Position numbers and translations under genes: made by a program
From: Mycobacterium sp.
Lineage (GTDB): Bacteria; Actinomycetota; Actinomycetes; Mycobacteriales; Mycobacteriaceae
Length of the DNA: 64,000 nucleotides
NCBI RefSeq assembly: GCF_002863225.1
Contig: NZ_PKEK01000066.1
Coordinates: forward strand, 1-64,000
Direction: 5' to 3'
Notes under the pieces: model-generated
Database searches by the model: none
What the model saw: only the letters and a program-made list of their open reading frames with translations
What the model was told of the DNA's origin: nothing
Shown here: in pieces, positions 42,896 through 51,554 of the stretch
Numbering within the stretch: position 1 is the first letter of the stretch
Layout of the letters: each line of letters opens with the position of its first letter

Positions 42896-43300
42896 ATGGG
42901 GTTCCAAGATTCGGCCGAGGTCACCCGCTACATCGGCGGCATCTTCCTGACGGCATTCGACGATCCGGAGATCGGGCCCAAACTCGAGGCGACGGGCTTG
43001 GTGGTCGCGTTCGATTTCACTGACCCCGAGGCCGTGGTCGTCATCGACATGCCCAACAAGTCGGTTCGATCCGGTGGCGAGGACGGCCCGCCGCCGTCGG
43101 CGACGATGTCCATGACCGCTGATACCGGCAACGCCTACTGGCAGGGCAAAGTGAACCTGCCGCTGGCGATGGCCAAGAAGAAGGTCAAGGTTGACGGCAA
43201 TGTGGCCAGCCTGTTGAAACTGGCCCCATTGGGCAAAAAGCTCTACCCGAGCTACATCGAACGGCTGAAGCAAGACGGCCGCGACGATCTGATCGTTTAG
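42896..43300 (+). CDS. SCP2 sterol-carrier-domain protein
   Basis: A 134-residue SCP2-fold protein. The family pattern is clear: SAEVTRYIGGIFLTAFDDPE, a beta-rich middle (LVVAFDFTDPEAVVVIDMPN), ATMSMTADTGNAYWQGKVNL and PLAMAKKKVKVDGNVASLLK, the usual GKxxxxGD-like turn. It would bind or present a lipid or sterol-type substrate. AAGGAG precedes the ATG. It begins an operon with FadD (5 bp later), P450, SDR and aldehyde dehydrogenase, behind the 42874 palindrome. Confidence 0.75.
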   Translation: MGFQDSAEVTRYIGGIFLTAFDDPEIGPKLEATGLVVAFDFTDPEAVVVIDMPNKSVRSGGEDGPPPSATMSMTADTGNAYWQGKVNLPLAMAKKKVKVDGNVASLLKLAPLGKKLYPSYIERLKQDGRDDLIV

Positions 43301-43305
43301 CCGGC

Positions 43306-44844
43306 ATGTATCCGGGGACTCACGCTGCCAGAGCGCCAGAGCGGGCGGCCGTGGTGATGGCCAACACCGGTAAGACCCTGACTTACGGTGAGCTCGACGA
43401 GAATTCCGCTCGGGTGGCCTCGGCGCTGCACCGCTTGGGGTTGCGACGGGGCGACGTCATCGGACTGCTATCGGATAACGCGCCCGAGGCGTTCGAAGTC
43501 TATTGGGCCGCACTACGATCCGGTCTCTACGTCACTGCGATCAACTGGCACCTGGCTGCCGATGAGGCGGCGTACATCGTCAACGACAGCGGTGCACAGG
43601 TGCTGATTGCCTCGGCCGGTGTTGGCGAACTCGCAGAAGGCGTCGCAGCACTGACGGGCGGCGTCCGGCACCGCTACGCGTTCGGTGGTGCGGTGGCGGG
43701 GCACCTGGCGTATTCCGCATTGCTCGACGACGCCGGTCCACGGCTCGACGAGCAGCCGCGCGGCTCGGAAATGCTCTACTCATCGGGAACGACGGGACGC
43801 CCCAAGGGCATCAAACCGCACCTGCTGGACGGTCCAGTCGACGAGGTTGCTGATCCGCTGGTTGGATTGCTGGAACACGCCTTCGGAATCACCAGCGCCG
43901 ATGTCTACCTCTCGCCCGCCCCGATTTATCACACCGCACCCCTCAAATGGTGCGGAGCGGTGCATTCCCTCGGGGGGACGGTCGTCCTGATGGAGCGTTT
44001 CGACGCCGAGGATGCATTGGCGGCGATCGCCAGATACGACGTCACCGTTACACAGATGGTGCCCACCATGTTCGTGCGACTTCTGCAGTTGCCGTCGGAA
44101 TCTCGCACAGACCACGACCTGTCGACCTTGCGACTGGCCGTGCACGCCGCCGCGCCGTGCCCACCCGACGTGAAAGAAGCGATGATCGAGTGGTGGGGCC
44201 CGATTTTGGTGGAATACTACGGCGCCACTGAAGGCCACGGTGTCACCATCATCACCACCGCCGAATGGAAATCGAAACGTAGCTCCGTCGGCAAGGCCGC
44301 ACTGGGCACCATCCACATCTGCGACGACGACGGCAACGAGTTACCCGCCGGCGATGCTGGATCGGTCTACTTCGAGCGCGACATCGTGCCTTTTGAATAT
44401 CACAACGATCCTGACAAAACCGCTCAGTCACGACATCCCGCGCACGACAACTGGGCCACCGTCGGCGACATCGGCTACCTGGACCGGGACAGCTATCTGT
44501 ATCTGACCGACCGCAAGTCGTTCACCATCATCTCCGGGGGAGTGAACATCTACCCGCAGGAGATCGAGAACGTCCTCGCGCTGCACCCACAGATTTTCGA
44601 CGTCGCCGTGATCGGTGTCCCCGACGCCGAGATGGGCGAACAGGTGAAGGCGGTCGTCCAGCTCAAAGACGGTGTCGCCGCGTCCGAGGAATTAGCCGAC
44701 GAGATCATCGCGTATGTGCGGGAGCGATTGGCCCGCTTCAAGGCCCCGCGCAGCGTCGACTTCATCGACGAACTCCCGCGATCAGCCACGGGAAAGCTCG
44801 TGAAACGAATTCTGAAAGCCCGATATGTGGAGGCAAACCGATGA
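43306..44844 (+). CDS. FadD-type acyl-CoA synthetase
   Basis: A 512-residue adenylate-forming enzyme: YSSGTTGRPKGIKPH, PIYHTAPLKW, EYYGATEGHGVT, VGDIGYLDRDSYLYLTDRKS and the lysine motif LPRSATGKLVKRILK. The set resembles ligases that activate side-chain acids of steroid-like or aromatic compounds. It starts 5 bp after the SCP2 gene and overlaps the P450 gene as ATGA. The AMP ligase would act on the acid released by oxidation of an alcohol or aldehyde, which the SDR, ALDH and P450 of the same operon can make. Confidence 0.85.
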   Translation: MYPGTHAARAPERAAVVMANTGKTLTYGELDENSARVASALHRLGLRRGDVIGLLSDNAPEAFEVYWAALRSGLYVTAINWHLAADEAAYIVNDSGAQVLIASAGVGELAEGVAALTGGVRHRYAFGGAVAGHLAYSALLDDAGPRLDEQPRGSEMLYSSGTTGRPKGIKPHLLDGPVDEVADPLVGLLEHAFGITSADVYLSPAPIYHTAPLKWCGAVHSLGGTVVLMERFDAEDALAAIARYDVTVTQMVPTMFVRLLQLPSESRTDHDLSTLRLAVHAAAPCPPDVKEAMIEWWGPILVEYYGATEGHGVTIITTAEWKSKRSSVGKAALGTIHICDDDGNELPAGDAGSVYFERDIVPFEYHNDPDKTAQSRHPAHDNWATVGDIGYLDRDSYLYLTDRKSFTIISGGVNIYPQEIENVLALHPQIFDVAVIGVPDAEMGEQVKAVVQLKDGVAASEELADEIIAYVRERLARFKAPRSVDFIDELPRSATGKLVKRILKARYVEANR

Positions 44845-46106
44845 CCACCGACACAACCCCGAAGGTCGACCGCCCACCCTTCGACCCGGTCAGCATCTCC
44901 GAGCTGGAATTCTGGGCGCAGAGTTTCGATGAACGTGAGAAGGCGTTCAAGACGCTGCGCGACGAACGACCAGTCAGCTGGCACCGGCCAATTCAGGGAT
45001 CCATGATGGAGCCCGAAATCGATGGCGTCTGGGTGGTTACCCGTCACGAGGACATCTCGTATGTCAGCAAGAATCCTGAGCTCTTCTGCTCGGGGCAGGG
45101 CATTACGTTCGAGGCCGTTCCCCCCGAGATGCTCGACGCCATCCAGTCCTTCCTGGGGATGGACGGGACGAAGCACTCGAGCCTGCGAAAGCTGGTCAGC
45201 TCGGTATTCACGCCCCGACAGGTCGCGAAGATCAAGGACCAGATCGAGCATCAGGCCAAGTCCATCGTCGACGACCTCCTGAAGGCGAAAGAGGGCGACT
45301 TCGTCCAGCAGGTGTCCAAGCGTCTGCCGATGTGGACGATCTACGAAATGCTTGGTCTGCCCGAAGACGAGCGCGAAGAAGCCTCTCACCACGCCGAAGG
45401 CATGGTGGCGTGGGCCGATCCCGACGTCGCGGCTGGTCGCGAACCCAGCCAAGTGCTGACCGATTCGCTCGTGGGCTTACTCGGTGCCGGGCTCGGCCTG
45501 GCCGAGCGGCGTCGCGCCGAACCCGCGAACGACCTGATGACCTCGCTGGTGCAGGCCGAAGTCGACGGCCGACGGCTGACCGACGACGAACTCGGACCCT
45601 TCTTCGTCCTACTGTCGGTGGCCGGCAACGACACCACGCGTACCACCACCACTTTCACCACGCTGGCACTGCAGCAATTTCCCGAGCAAAAGGCGTTGCT
45701 GGAGAAGGACTTCGACGGACGCATCAAAGTCGCCATCGAGGAATTCATCCGCTGGACCACCCCGGTGATGACCTTCCGGCGCACCGCGACCCAAGATACT
45801 GAGTTGCGGGGTCAACACATCCGCGAAGGCGACTGGGTGACGATGGTCTACTCATCGGGCAACCGCGACGAGCGTGTCTTCACCAACCCCAACACCTTTG
45901 ACATCACCCGCAGCCCCAACCCGCATGTTTCCTTCGGCGGCGGTGGACCGCACTACTGTATGGGCGCCTTCATGGGGAAGATGCAACTCGAATCCATCTT
46001 CCGCGAACTGATTTTCCGTGCACCCAACCTGAGGGTCGGTGAGCCCGAGTACTTGACCGGGAACTTCATCACCGCGGTCAAGTCACTTCCTTACACCCTC
46101 GACTAG
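44841..46106 (+). CDS. Cytochrome P450 (distinct from the other two)
   Basis: A 421-residue P450 with SVAGNDTTRTTTT (oxygen-activating Thr), EEFIRWTTPV (ExxR) and the heme motif FGGGGPHYCMGAF. The SxGNxDxxVF segment and FGGGGPHYCxG type are common in the actinobacterial sterol- and fatty-acid-oxidising branch (CYP124, CYP125, CYP142). That is a resemblance only, not a subfamily call. It overlaps the FadD gene by 4 bp and precedes SDR and ALDH, so it likely hydroxylates a terminal carbon for oxidation to an acid. Confidence 0.88.
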   Translation: MTTDTTPKVDRPPFDPVSISELEFWAQSFDEREKAFKTLRDERPVSWHRPIQGSMMEPEIDGVWVVTRHEDISYVSKNPELFCSGQGITFEAVPPEMLDAIQSFLGMDGTKHSSLRKLVSSVFTPRQVAKIKDQIEHQAKSIVDDLLKAKEGDFVQQVSKRLPMWTIYEMLGLPEDEREEASHHAEGMVAWADPDVAAGREPSQVLTDSLVGLLGAGLGLAERRRAEPANDLMTSLVQAEVDGRRLTDDELGPFFVLLSVAGNDTTRTTTTFTTLALQQFPEQKALLEKDFDGRIKVAIEEFIRWTTPVMTFRRTATQDTELRGQHIREGDWVTMVYSSGNRDERVFTNPNTFDITRSPNPHVSFGGGGPHYCMGAFMGKMQLESIFRELIFRAPNLRVGEPEYLTGNFITAVKSLPYTLD

Positions 46107-46113
46107 GAGAATC

Positions 46114-46905
46114 ATGGCCGCCTTCACAGGTAAGCGCTACGTCGTCACCGGTGCCGCGTCCGGGATCGGTCATGCGGTCGCCGAGCAGTTGCTGGCGGCC
46201 GGCGCCGAGGTGCACTGCTTAGACCGCAATGCACCCAAGGCAGCGGTCACCCGGCACATCGAGGTCGACCTGGCAAACCCACAAAGCATCGACGCTGGAC
46301 TCGAACAACTCGACGGGGTATACGACGGCCTGTTAAATGTCGCGGGCATCCCCGGCACCGCACCGGCCGAATTGGTGGTTGCCGTGAACAGCCTCGCCGT
46401 GCGCCACCTCACCGAAGCGTTCTTCGACAAACTCACGCCCGGCGGTGCGATCGTCGTCGTGTCCTCGACCGCCGGCTTTGGCTGGCCTGAGCGGCTCGAT
46501 GCCATCCGAGATCTGCTGGCTACCGACAGCTTCGAGGAGGGCGCCGCCTGGTTCAAAACCCATCCGCAGCAAGGCAACGCCTACAACTTCTCCAAAGAGG
46601 TCAGCGCTGTCTACGCGATGTCCATGGGGCTCGCCCTTGCCGAAATGGGCTTTCGGATCAACGCCGTTCTTCCGGGGCCGGTGGAGACCCCGATCCTCGT
46701 CGACTTCGAGGACACCATGGGTAAAGACACCCTCGATGGGTTGAAGAACCTGTTAGGCCGGCACGCGGACCCCGACGACATCGCCAGCGCCGTGGTCTTC
46801 CTCGCTTCCGACGCGGCGCAATGGATCAACGGCCAGGCACTGGCAGTGGACGGCGGTATCTCTGGGGCCGTCGCCACCGGCGTCGTACCGGCGCCCGAGA
46901 TCTGA
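46114..46905 (+). CDS. SDR of the coniferyl-alcohol-dehydrogenase-like type
   Basis: A 263-residue SDR: RYVVTGAASGIGHAVAEQLL, the short LDRNAPKAAVTRHIEVDL (acidic end favours NAD), LLNVAGIPG, VVSSTAGFGWPERL, QQGNAYNFSKEVSAVY (Tyr-Lys) and AMVLPGPVET-like GFRINAVLPGPVETPILVDF. The compact first strand and YNFSKE motif fit the coniferyl-alcohol dehydrogenase branch. Between a P450 and an aldehyde dehydrogenase, it plausibly oxidises the alcohol made by the P450. GGAGAATC before the ATG. Confidence 0.85.
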   Translation: MAAFTGKRYVVTGAASGIGHAVAEQLLAAGAEVHCLDRNAPKAAVTRHIEVDLANPQSIDAGLEQLDGVYDGLLNVAGIPGTAPAELVVAVNSLAVRHLTEAFFDKLTPGGAIVVVSSTAGFGWPERLDAIRDLLATDSFEEGAAWFKTHPQQGNAYNFSKEVSAVYAMSMGLALAEMGFRINAVLPGPVETPILVDFEDTMGKDTLDGLKNLLGRHADPDDIASAVVFLASDAAQWINGQALAVDGGISGAVATGVVPAPEI

Positions 46906-46916
46906 GCGAACCGACG

Positions 46917-48317
46917 ATGACAACCGAGACCGCGCACAGCACCCGCGCAAACATTCCCGCCGTCGAGCTGGTGGCCGAGGTGCGCCGGGTATTCACCAGC
47001 GACCGCACGCGCAGCCGTTCCTGGCGCCTCGAACAGCTGCGCGGCATCGAGCGCTTACTGCACGAGCGGGAATCTGACATCGCCGACGCCCTGCAGAAGG
47101 ATCTGGGCCGTTCGGCGGCCGAGAGCTGGCTCGGCGACATCGCGTCGACGAAAGGCGAGGCGGTGCACGCGCGCAAGCATCTGGCGAAGTGGATGCGCCG
47201 CCGGCGCCAACCTCTGCCGATCGCCCAGCTGCCCGGACGGGGGTGGGTGCAGTACGACCCGCTCGGGGTCGTCTTGATCATCGGACCCTGGAATTACCCG
47301 GTGTATCTGAGCTTGGCACCGCTGGTGGCTGCGGTCGCCGCGGGAAACTGCGCGGTCCTGAAGCCCTCCGAGTTGGCGCCGGCAACGTCGGCGCTGCTCG
47401 CGGCTCTGGTACCGCAGTATCTCGATCCTGAAGCGATCCGCGTAGTCGAAGGAGACGCCCAGGTCACCCAAGACCTGCTCGCCGCGGGTTTCGATCACGC
47501 GTTGTTCACCGGGGGCACCGAGATCGGCAAGAAGATCATGGCCGCCGCGGCGGCGACCCTGACACCAGTCACCCTCGAACTCGGCGGCAAGAGTCCGGTG
47601 ATCGTTGCGAAGGACGCCAACCTGGACGTCGCGGCCAGGCGCATCGCCTGGGTCAAGCTGCTCAACGCCGGCCAGACGTGCATCGCTCCCGACTACGTGT
47701 TGGTCGAGAGCTCTGTGGCTGACGACCTGATTGCCAAGATCACCGCCGCCATCACCGAGTTTCGCTCCGCTGAAACCACTTCAACGATGCGCATCGTCAA
47801 CGAACGACAATTCACCCGCCTCGCGGCCATGATCAGCACGACCAACGGCCAGGTGGTCCACGGAGGGCGGGTAGACAACTCGGCGCTGGGCATCGAGCCG
47901 ACGCTCATCGTCAATCCTTCGCCGGACGACCCGGTGATGGCCGATGAGATCTTCGGGCCCATCCTTCCCGTCGTCACCGTCGATCGCTTGACGGACGCCG
48001 TGCACTACGTCAACGCGCGACCAAAGCCGTTGGCGCTCTATGTATTTACCGCATCGTCGAAACGCGGGCGCGGTCTCATCGACCGCATCCCGTCCGGCGG
48101 CGCGGTGATCAACCACGTCGCCATGCACTGCCTGGTGCCCCAGCTGCCATTCGGCGGTGTCGGCGCCAGTGGCATCGGCGCCTACCACGGTCGATGGGGC
48201 TTTGAAACGCTCAGTCACCAGCGGGCGGTTCTGTCTCGATCCGCGCGTCCCGACCCTGGATTCGTGTACCCGCCCTACGGTCCGCGCGCCCTTAAGCTGA
48301 TGCGCAAGCTTCTATGA
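46917..48317 (+). CDS. Aldehyde dehydrogenase
   Basis: A 466-residue NAD(P)-dependent aldehyde dehydrogenase of the class-3 (fatty aldehyde) branch. PLGVVLIIGPWNYPVYLSLA binds the nucleotide, TLELGGKSPVIV holds the general-base Glu (about 221), and LNAGQTCIAPDYV holds the catalytic Cys (about 255). The C-terminal GIGAYHGRWGFETLSHQRA is also typical. It would turn the aldehyde from the SDR step into the acid for the FadD at 43306. Start at 46917; the frame from 46821 is an SDR shadow. ATGA overlap with the next hydrolase gene. Confidence 0.85.
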   Translation: MTTETAHSTRANIPAVELVAEVRRVFTSDRTRSRSWRLEQLRGIERLLHERESDIADALQKDLGRSAAESWLGDIASTKGEAVHARKHLAKWMRRRRQPLPIAQLPGRGWVQYDPLGVVLIIGPWNYPVYLSLAPLVAAVAAGNCAVLKPSELAPATSALLAALVPQYLDPEAIRVVEGDAQVTQDLLAAGFDHALFTGGTEIGKKIMAAAAATLTPVTLELGGKSPVIVAKDANLDVAARRIAWVKLLNAGQTCIAPDYVLVESSVADDLIAKITAAITEFRSAETTSTMRIVNERQFTRLAAMISTTNGQVVHGGRVDNSALGIEPTLIVNPSPDDPVMADEIFGPILPVVTVDRLTDAVHYVNARPKPLALYVFTASSKRGRGLIDRIPSGGAVINHVAMHCLVPQLPFGGVGASGIGAYHGRWGFETLSHQRAVLSRSARPDPGFVYPPYGPRALKLMRKLL

Positions 48318-49195
48318 CCGGATATCTGCAGGCCGCCCCGCGCAGCCGCGCAACCAGACGCGAGTCGCGACAACGCCAGGGCAACCAAGATGTCGTACCG
48401 CCGCTTTCTCGGCCCAGCCTGATGTTGACCGCGTCGGAATTTCCGCGTTGGACGCTCGAGGCGGGCTGGGGCACGTTGCTCGCGTCGGTTCTGCCTGCAC
48501 CAAACGTGGGCAACGGGCGCCCGGTGCTGGTCCTGCCAGGCTTCCTCGCTGGCGACGGATTGACAGCCCCACTGCGACACCATCTTCGAAACCACGGATT
48601 CTATGCACACCCGTGGCGGCTGGGACGCAACTACGGGTTGACCGACGACATCCTCGATGGAGTCCTCGACCGCTTCGACGCGCTGCACGCCCGTCACGGC
48701 GAGCCAATCTCGCTGGTGGGATGGAGCTTTGGCGGACTGCTCGGCCGATGGCTGGCTCATGCGCGCCCGGAGTCGGCGCGCCAGGTCATCTGCCTCGGTT
48801 CGCCGTGGCGGCCCGAGGGTGAACAGACCCGGATGACGGCGCTGTTCAATCTGGCGACCGACCACTATGGCGCGTCGCGCCGCGCCTTGGAGGTAGTCGA
48901 AGCCATCAGGCGTCCAGTACCCGTTCCGTGCACCGCCATCTACTCGAGGTCCGATGGGGTCTTGCATTGGCGCAGTTGCACAGTCGAGGGCGCCGCCACG
49001 GAGAACATCGCCGTACCGAGCAGTCACGCCGGACTCGTCTGCAATCCACTTGCACTTGCTGTGGTGACCGACCGATTGGCTCAGGATGCTCTCACGCCAC
49101 GGCGGTTTCGTTGGCAGCACTGCGTTGGCCGACTGTTACGGGACACGCAGGCCACGAAAAATGCAAACGCGCTGCCATCGGTCGACGCTGCGTGA
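48314..49195 (+). CDS. Alpha/beta-hydrolase family protein
   Basis: A 293-residue hydrolase. Strand RPVLVLPGFLAGDGLT carries the oxyanion region, ISLVGWSFGGLLGRWLAHAR the nucleophile (Ser near 138), YSRSDGVLHW the acid region, and VPSSHAGLVCNPLALAVVTD the His. It has no signal peptide and begins with a basic, arginine-rich N-terminus. It overlaps the aldehyde dehydrogenase by ATGA and is the last gene of this arm. Might open a lactone or cleave an ester intermediate. Confidence 0.75.
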   Translation: MTGYLQAAPRSRATRRESRQRQGNQDVVPPLSRPSLMLTASEFPRWTLEAGWGTLLASVLPAPNVGNGRPVLVLPGFLAGDGLTAPLRHHLRNHGFYAHPWRLGRNYGLTDDILDGVLDRFDALHARHGEPISLVGWSFGGLLGRWLAHARPESARQVICLGSPWRPEGEQTRMTALFNLATDHYGASRRALEVVEAIRRPVPVPCTAIYSRSDGVLHWRSCTVEGAATENIAVPSSHAGLVCNPLALAVVTDRLAQDALTPRRFRWQHCVGRLLRDTQATKNANALPSVDAA

Positions 49196-49342
49196 AAGCC
49201 GCTGCAAGAGCGACGAGTTCGGCGGTTCCAGCGTGACGCGATCGACGTCGTACCACCGCGCGTTCACTTCAGCAGAGGTGTCGAGCGCACGACTGGTCGG
49301 CCTCAGCGCACCTGACTTGCCAACGCCGCGTTGAGCTATTCT

Positions 49343-49356
49343 TTAATGTATGTTAA
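49343..49356. promoter_or_regulatory. TTAA-x6-TTAA palindrome-like site upstream of FadE
   Basis: TTAATGTATGTTAA matches 11 of 14 bases of the consensus and has the perfect outer TTAA..TTAA arms. It lies 128 bp before the FadE start (49484). Its reverse complement (TTTAACATA...) resembles the thiolase site at 38445. Confidence 0.4.
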
Positions 49357-49483
49357 AAATAATGGTTGAGTCGATTCTCGTCGCATGCCGAAGGCTTGCC
49401 GCGCAATCCGAGCGCAAGATCCTCCACTTGTTGTTCGCGGATCGCTCAAGCGGAGTTGGAGTCACTAGTTCGGTGAGGCGGAA

Positions 49484-50638
49484 ATGACCACTACTTTGAG
49501 CGACGAGGAAACCATGCTCGTCGAAACGGTGCGCACCTTCATCGACCGTGATGTCAAGCCCACCGTCCGCGACGTCGAACACGCCAATGAATATCCAGAG
49601 GCGTGGATCGACCAAATGAAGCAAATCGGGATCTATGGTCTGGCCATTCCCGAGGAGTACGGCGGTTCACCGGTTTCGATGCCGTGTTATGTCGAGGTCA
49701 CCCAGGAGTTGGCCCGCGGGTGGATGAGTCTGGCCGGCGCGATGGGCGGGCACACCGTCGTGGCAAAACTGCTGACGCTATTTGGGACCGAAGACCAGAA
49801 GCGTAAATATCTGCCGGCGATGTCCAGTGGGGACATGCGGGCAACAATGGCGCTCACCGAACCCGGCGGTGGCTCGGATCTGCAGAACATGAAGACCGTG
49901 GCCAAGCCCGACGGCGACGAACTGGTGATCAACGGTGCCAAGACCTGGATCAGCAACGCGCGGCGATCCGGCCTGATTGCCTTGCTCTGCAAGACGGATC
50001 CGACGGCAAACCCTCCGCATAAGGGAATCTCCGTCGTGCTGGTCGAACACGGCCAGGGTCTGACGGTGTCGCGTGATCTACCCAAGCTTGGCTATAAGGG
50101 CGTCGAGTCGTGCGAGATCTCATTCGACGACTGCCGAGTGCCCGCCTCGGCCATCCTCGGCGGCGAACCGGGTAAGGGATTCGGCCAGATGATGAAGGGG
50201 CTGGAAACCGGCCGGATCCAGGTGGCGTCGCGGTCGTTGGGCGTGGCGGCGGCCGCACTCGAAGACGCCCTCCAGTACGCCCAGGAGCGAGAGAGTTTCG
50301 GCAAGCCCATCTGGAAGCATCAGGCGGTCGGCAACTATCTAGCCGACATGGCCACCAAGCTCACGGCGGCGCGCCAACTGACCCTCTACGCAGCGCAACG
50401 CTACGACAGCGGCGAGCGGGCCGACATGGAAGCGGGTATGGCCAAGTTGTTCGCGTCCGAGGTGGCCATGGAGATCGCCTTGAACGCCGTCCGCATTCAT
50501 GGCGGCTACGGGTATTCAACCGAGTACGACGTGGAACGGTACTTCCGCGACGCGCCACTGATGATCGTCGGCGAGGGAACCAACGAGATCCAGCGGAACG
50601 TGATCGCCGGACAACTCGTCGCCCGCGGCGGCATCTAG
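49484..50638 (+). CDS. Acyl-CoA dehydrogenase (FadE, short/medium-chain type)
   Basis: A 384-residue flavoenzyme with MALTEPGGGSDLQNMKTV, LVINGAKTWISNARRSGLI, GLETGRIQVASRSLGVAAAA, the helix YAQERESFGKPIWKHQAVG, RIHGGYGYSTEYDVERYFRD and GEGTNEIQRNVIAGQLV. The Glu in GEGTNEIQ is at the catalytic-base position of short/medium-chain enzymes, unlike the FadE at 36127. Solo gene behind the 49343 site. It would supply the first dehydrogenation step for another chain-shortening round. Confidence 0.85.
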   Translation: MTTTLSDEETMLVETVRTFIDRDVKPTVRDVEHANEYPEAWIDQMKQIGIYGLAIPEEYGGSPVSMPCYVEVTQELARGWMSLAGAMGGHTVVAKLLTLFGTEDQKRKYLPAMSSGDMRATMALTEPGGGSDLQNMKTVAKPDGDELVINGAKTWISNARRSGLIALLCKTDPTANPPHKGISVVLVEHGQGLTVSRDLPKLGYKGVESCEISFDDCRVPASAILGGEPGKGFGQMMKGLETGRIQVASRSLGVAAAALEDALQYAQERESFGKPIWKHQAVGNYLADMATKLTAARQLTLYAAQRYDSGERADMEAGMAKLFASEVAMEIALNAVRIHGGYGYSTEYDVERYFRDAPLMIVGEGTNEIQRNVIAGQLVARGGI

Positions 50639-50716
50639 CCGGGTTTATCCGCGCCGGTTGCCGAACGCCGCACGAATTCAGTTCGTAGGCAAGCCAACAC
50701 AAGCGTTACGACATCC

Positions 50717-50732
50717 GCCGCCTACTGGCGGC
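50717..50732. terminator. Hairpin GCCGCC-TACT-GGCGGC between convergent genes
   Basis: A perfect 6-bp GC stem with a TACT loop lies between the convergent FadE and hydrolase genes and directly follows the hydrolase stop (50733). There is no T-run, as usual for mycobacterial terminators, so this is a candidate for bidirectional termination. Confidence 0.4.
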
Positions 50733-51554
50733 TCACGCTTCGTTCTTCAGATCCATCTCGCCGCGGATGTCAACGCTGGCAATGAAGTCCAAAATGGTGC
50801 GCGCAGTCAACGCAGGATCGTCGATCATCGGAACGTGCCCGACGCCGGGCAGCATCACAAGCTCGGCTCCCGGCACCGCAGCGAGCATGGGCGCCCCGTA
50901 ACGCATAAAGGGCAACGTGCGATCGCGGTCGCCCCAGGCGATCCGCACGGGACACATCAACTGCTCGAATGCGGCCATGGGGCCCGCGTCACGAGCACCA
51001 GCGAGAAGGTCGGTGAGGACCGCGCAACCCGCCATGTCCTCGAACAAGGCCGCGACTTGCGCCGGGCTCATCCGGTCGGCGTGCTCTGCCATCGCTCGCA
51101 GCAGAATTCGCCGTGCCCGTCGACGGGATGCCAGCTTGTGGATGGTAGTGGCCCGCCTAAGGCCAGCGCCGACCCGGAATATGCGCAGCATTCTTTCCAG
51201 GTCCTTCGGCGATCGCCACGCGCCAGCGGGGGACAGCGCCAAGACCGAGAGAGCCCGCCCGCGGCGTCCGAGCTCTAACGCGACCCAGCCGCCCAGAGAG
51301 TTACCGACCAGATGGGCCGACTCGATACCGGCCTCGTCGAGCTGCTGACACGCGGCATCGACGATCCCGCTGACCACCATGGCAGGGGGCACCGACAGCG
51401 GCGGACCGCCCCAGTGACCGGCCAGAGTTGGCACGAAGACGGGACGGTGGGCGTGCAACGCCGGTAATACCGGCGCCCAGATCCGAGCCGATGCGGTGGC
51501 GCCGTGCAGCAACACCACCGGGGATGGCGCGCCGGAGCCTGCACGAGAGCTCAC
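50733..51554 (-). CDS. Alpha/beta-hydrolase family protein
   Basis: A 273-residue hydrolase: PVVLLHGATASARIWAPVLP (oxyanion), AHLVGNSLGGWVALELGRRG (nucleophile in GNSLG), IAWGDRDRTLPFMRYGAPML (acid) and LPGVGHVPMIDDPALTARTI (His). GTG at 51554 overlaps the wax-ester-synthase stop as GTGA, so the longer frame from 51623 is discounted. Product of the electron-transfer/lipid operon running ferredoxin, reductase, synthase, hydrolase. It may hydrolyse esters made by or destined for the synthase partner. Confidence 0.78.
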   Translation of the reverse strand: MSSRAGSGAPSPVVLLHGATASARIWAPVLPALHAHRPVFVPTLAGHWGGPPLSVPPAMVVSGIVDAACQQLDEAGIESAHLVGNSLGGWVALELGRRGRALSVLALSPAGAWRSPKDLERMLRIFRVGAGLRRATTIHKLASRRRARRILLRAMAEHADRMSPAQVAALFEDMAGCAVLTDLLAGARDAGPMAAFEQLMCPVRIAWGDRDRTLPFMRYGAPMLAAVPGAELVMLPGVGHVPMIDDPALTARTILDFIASVDIRGEMDLKNEA

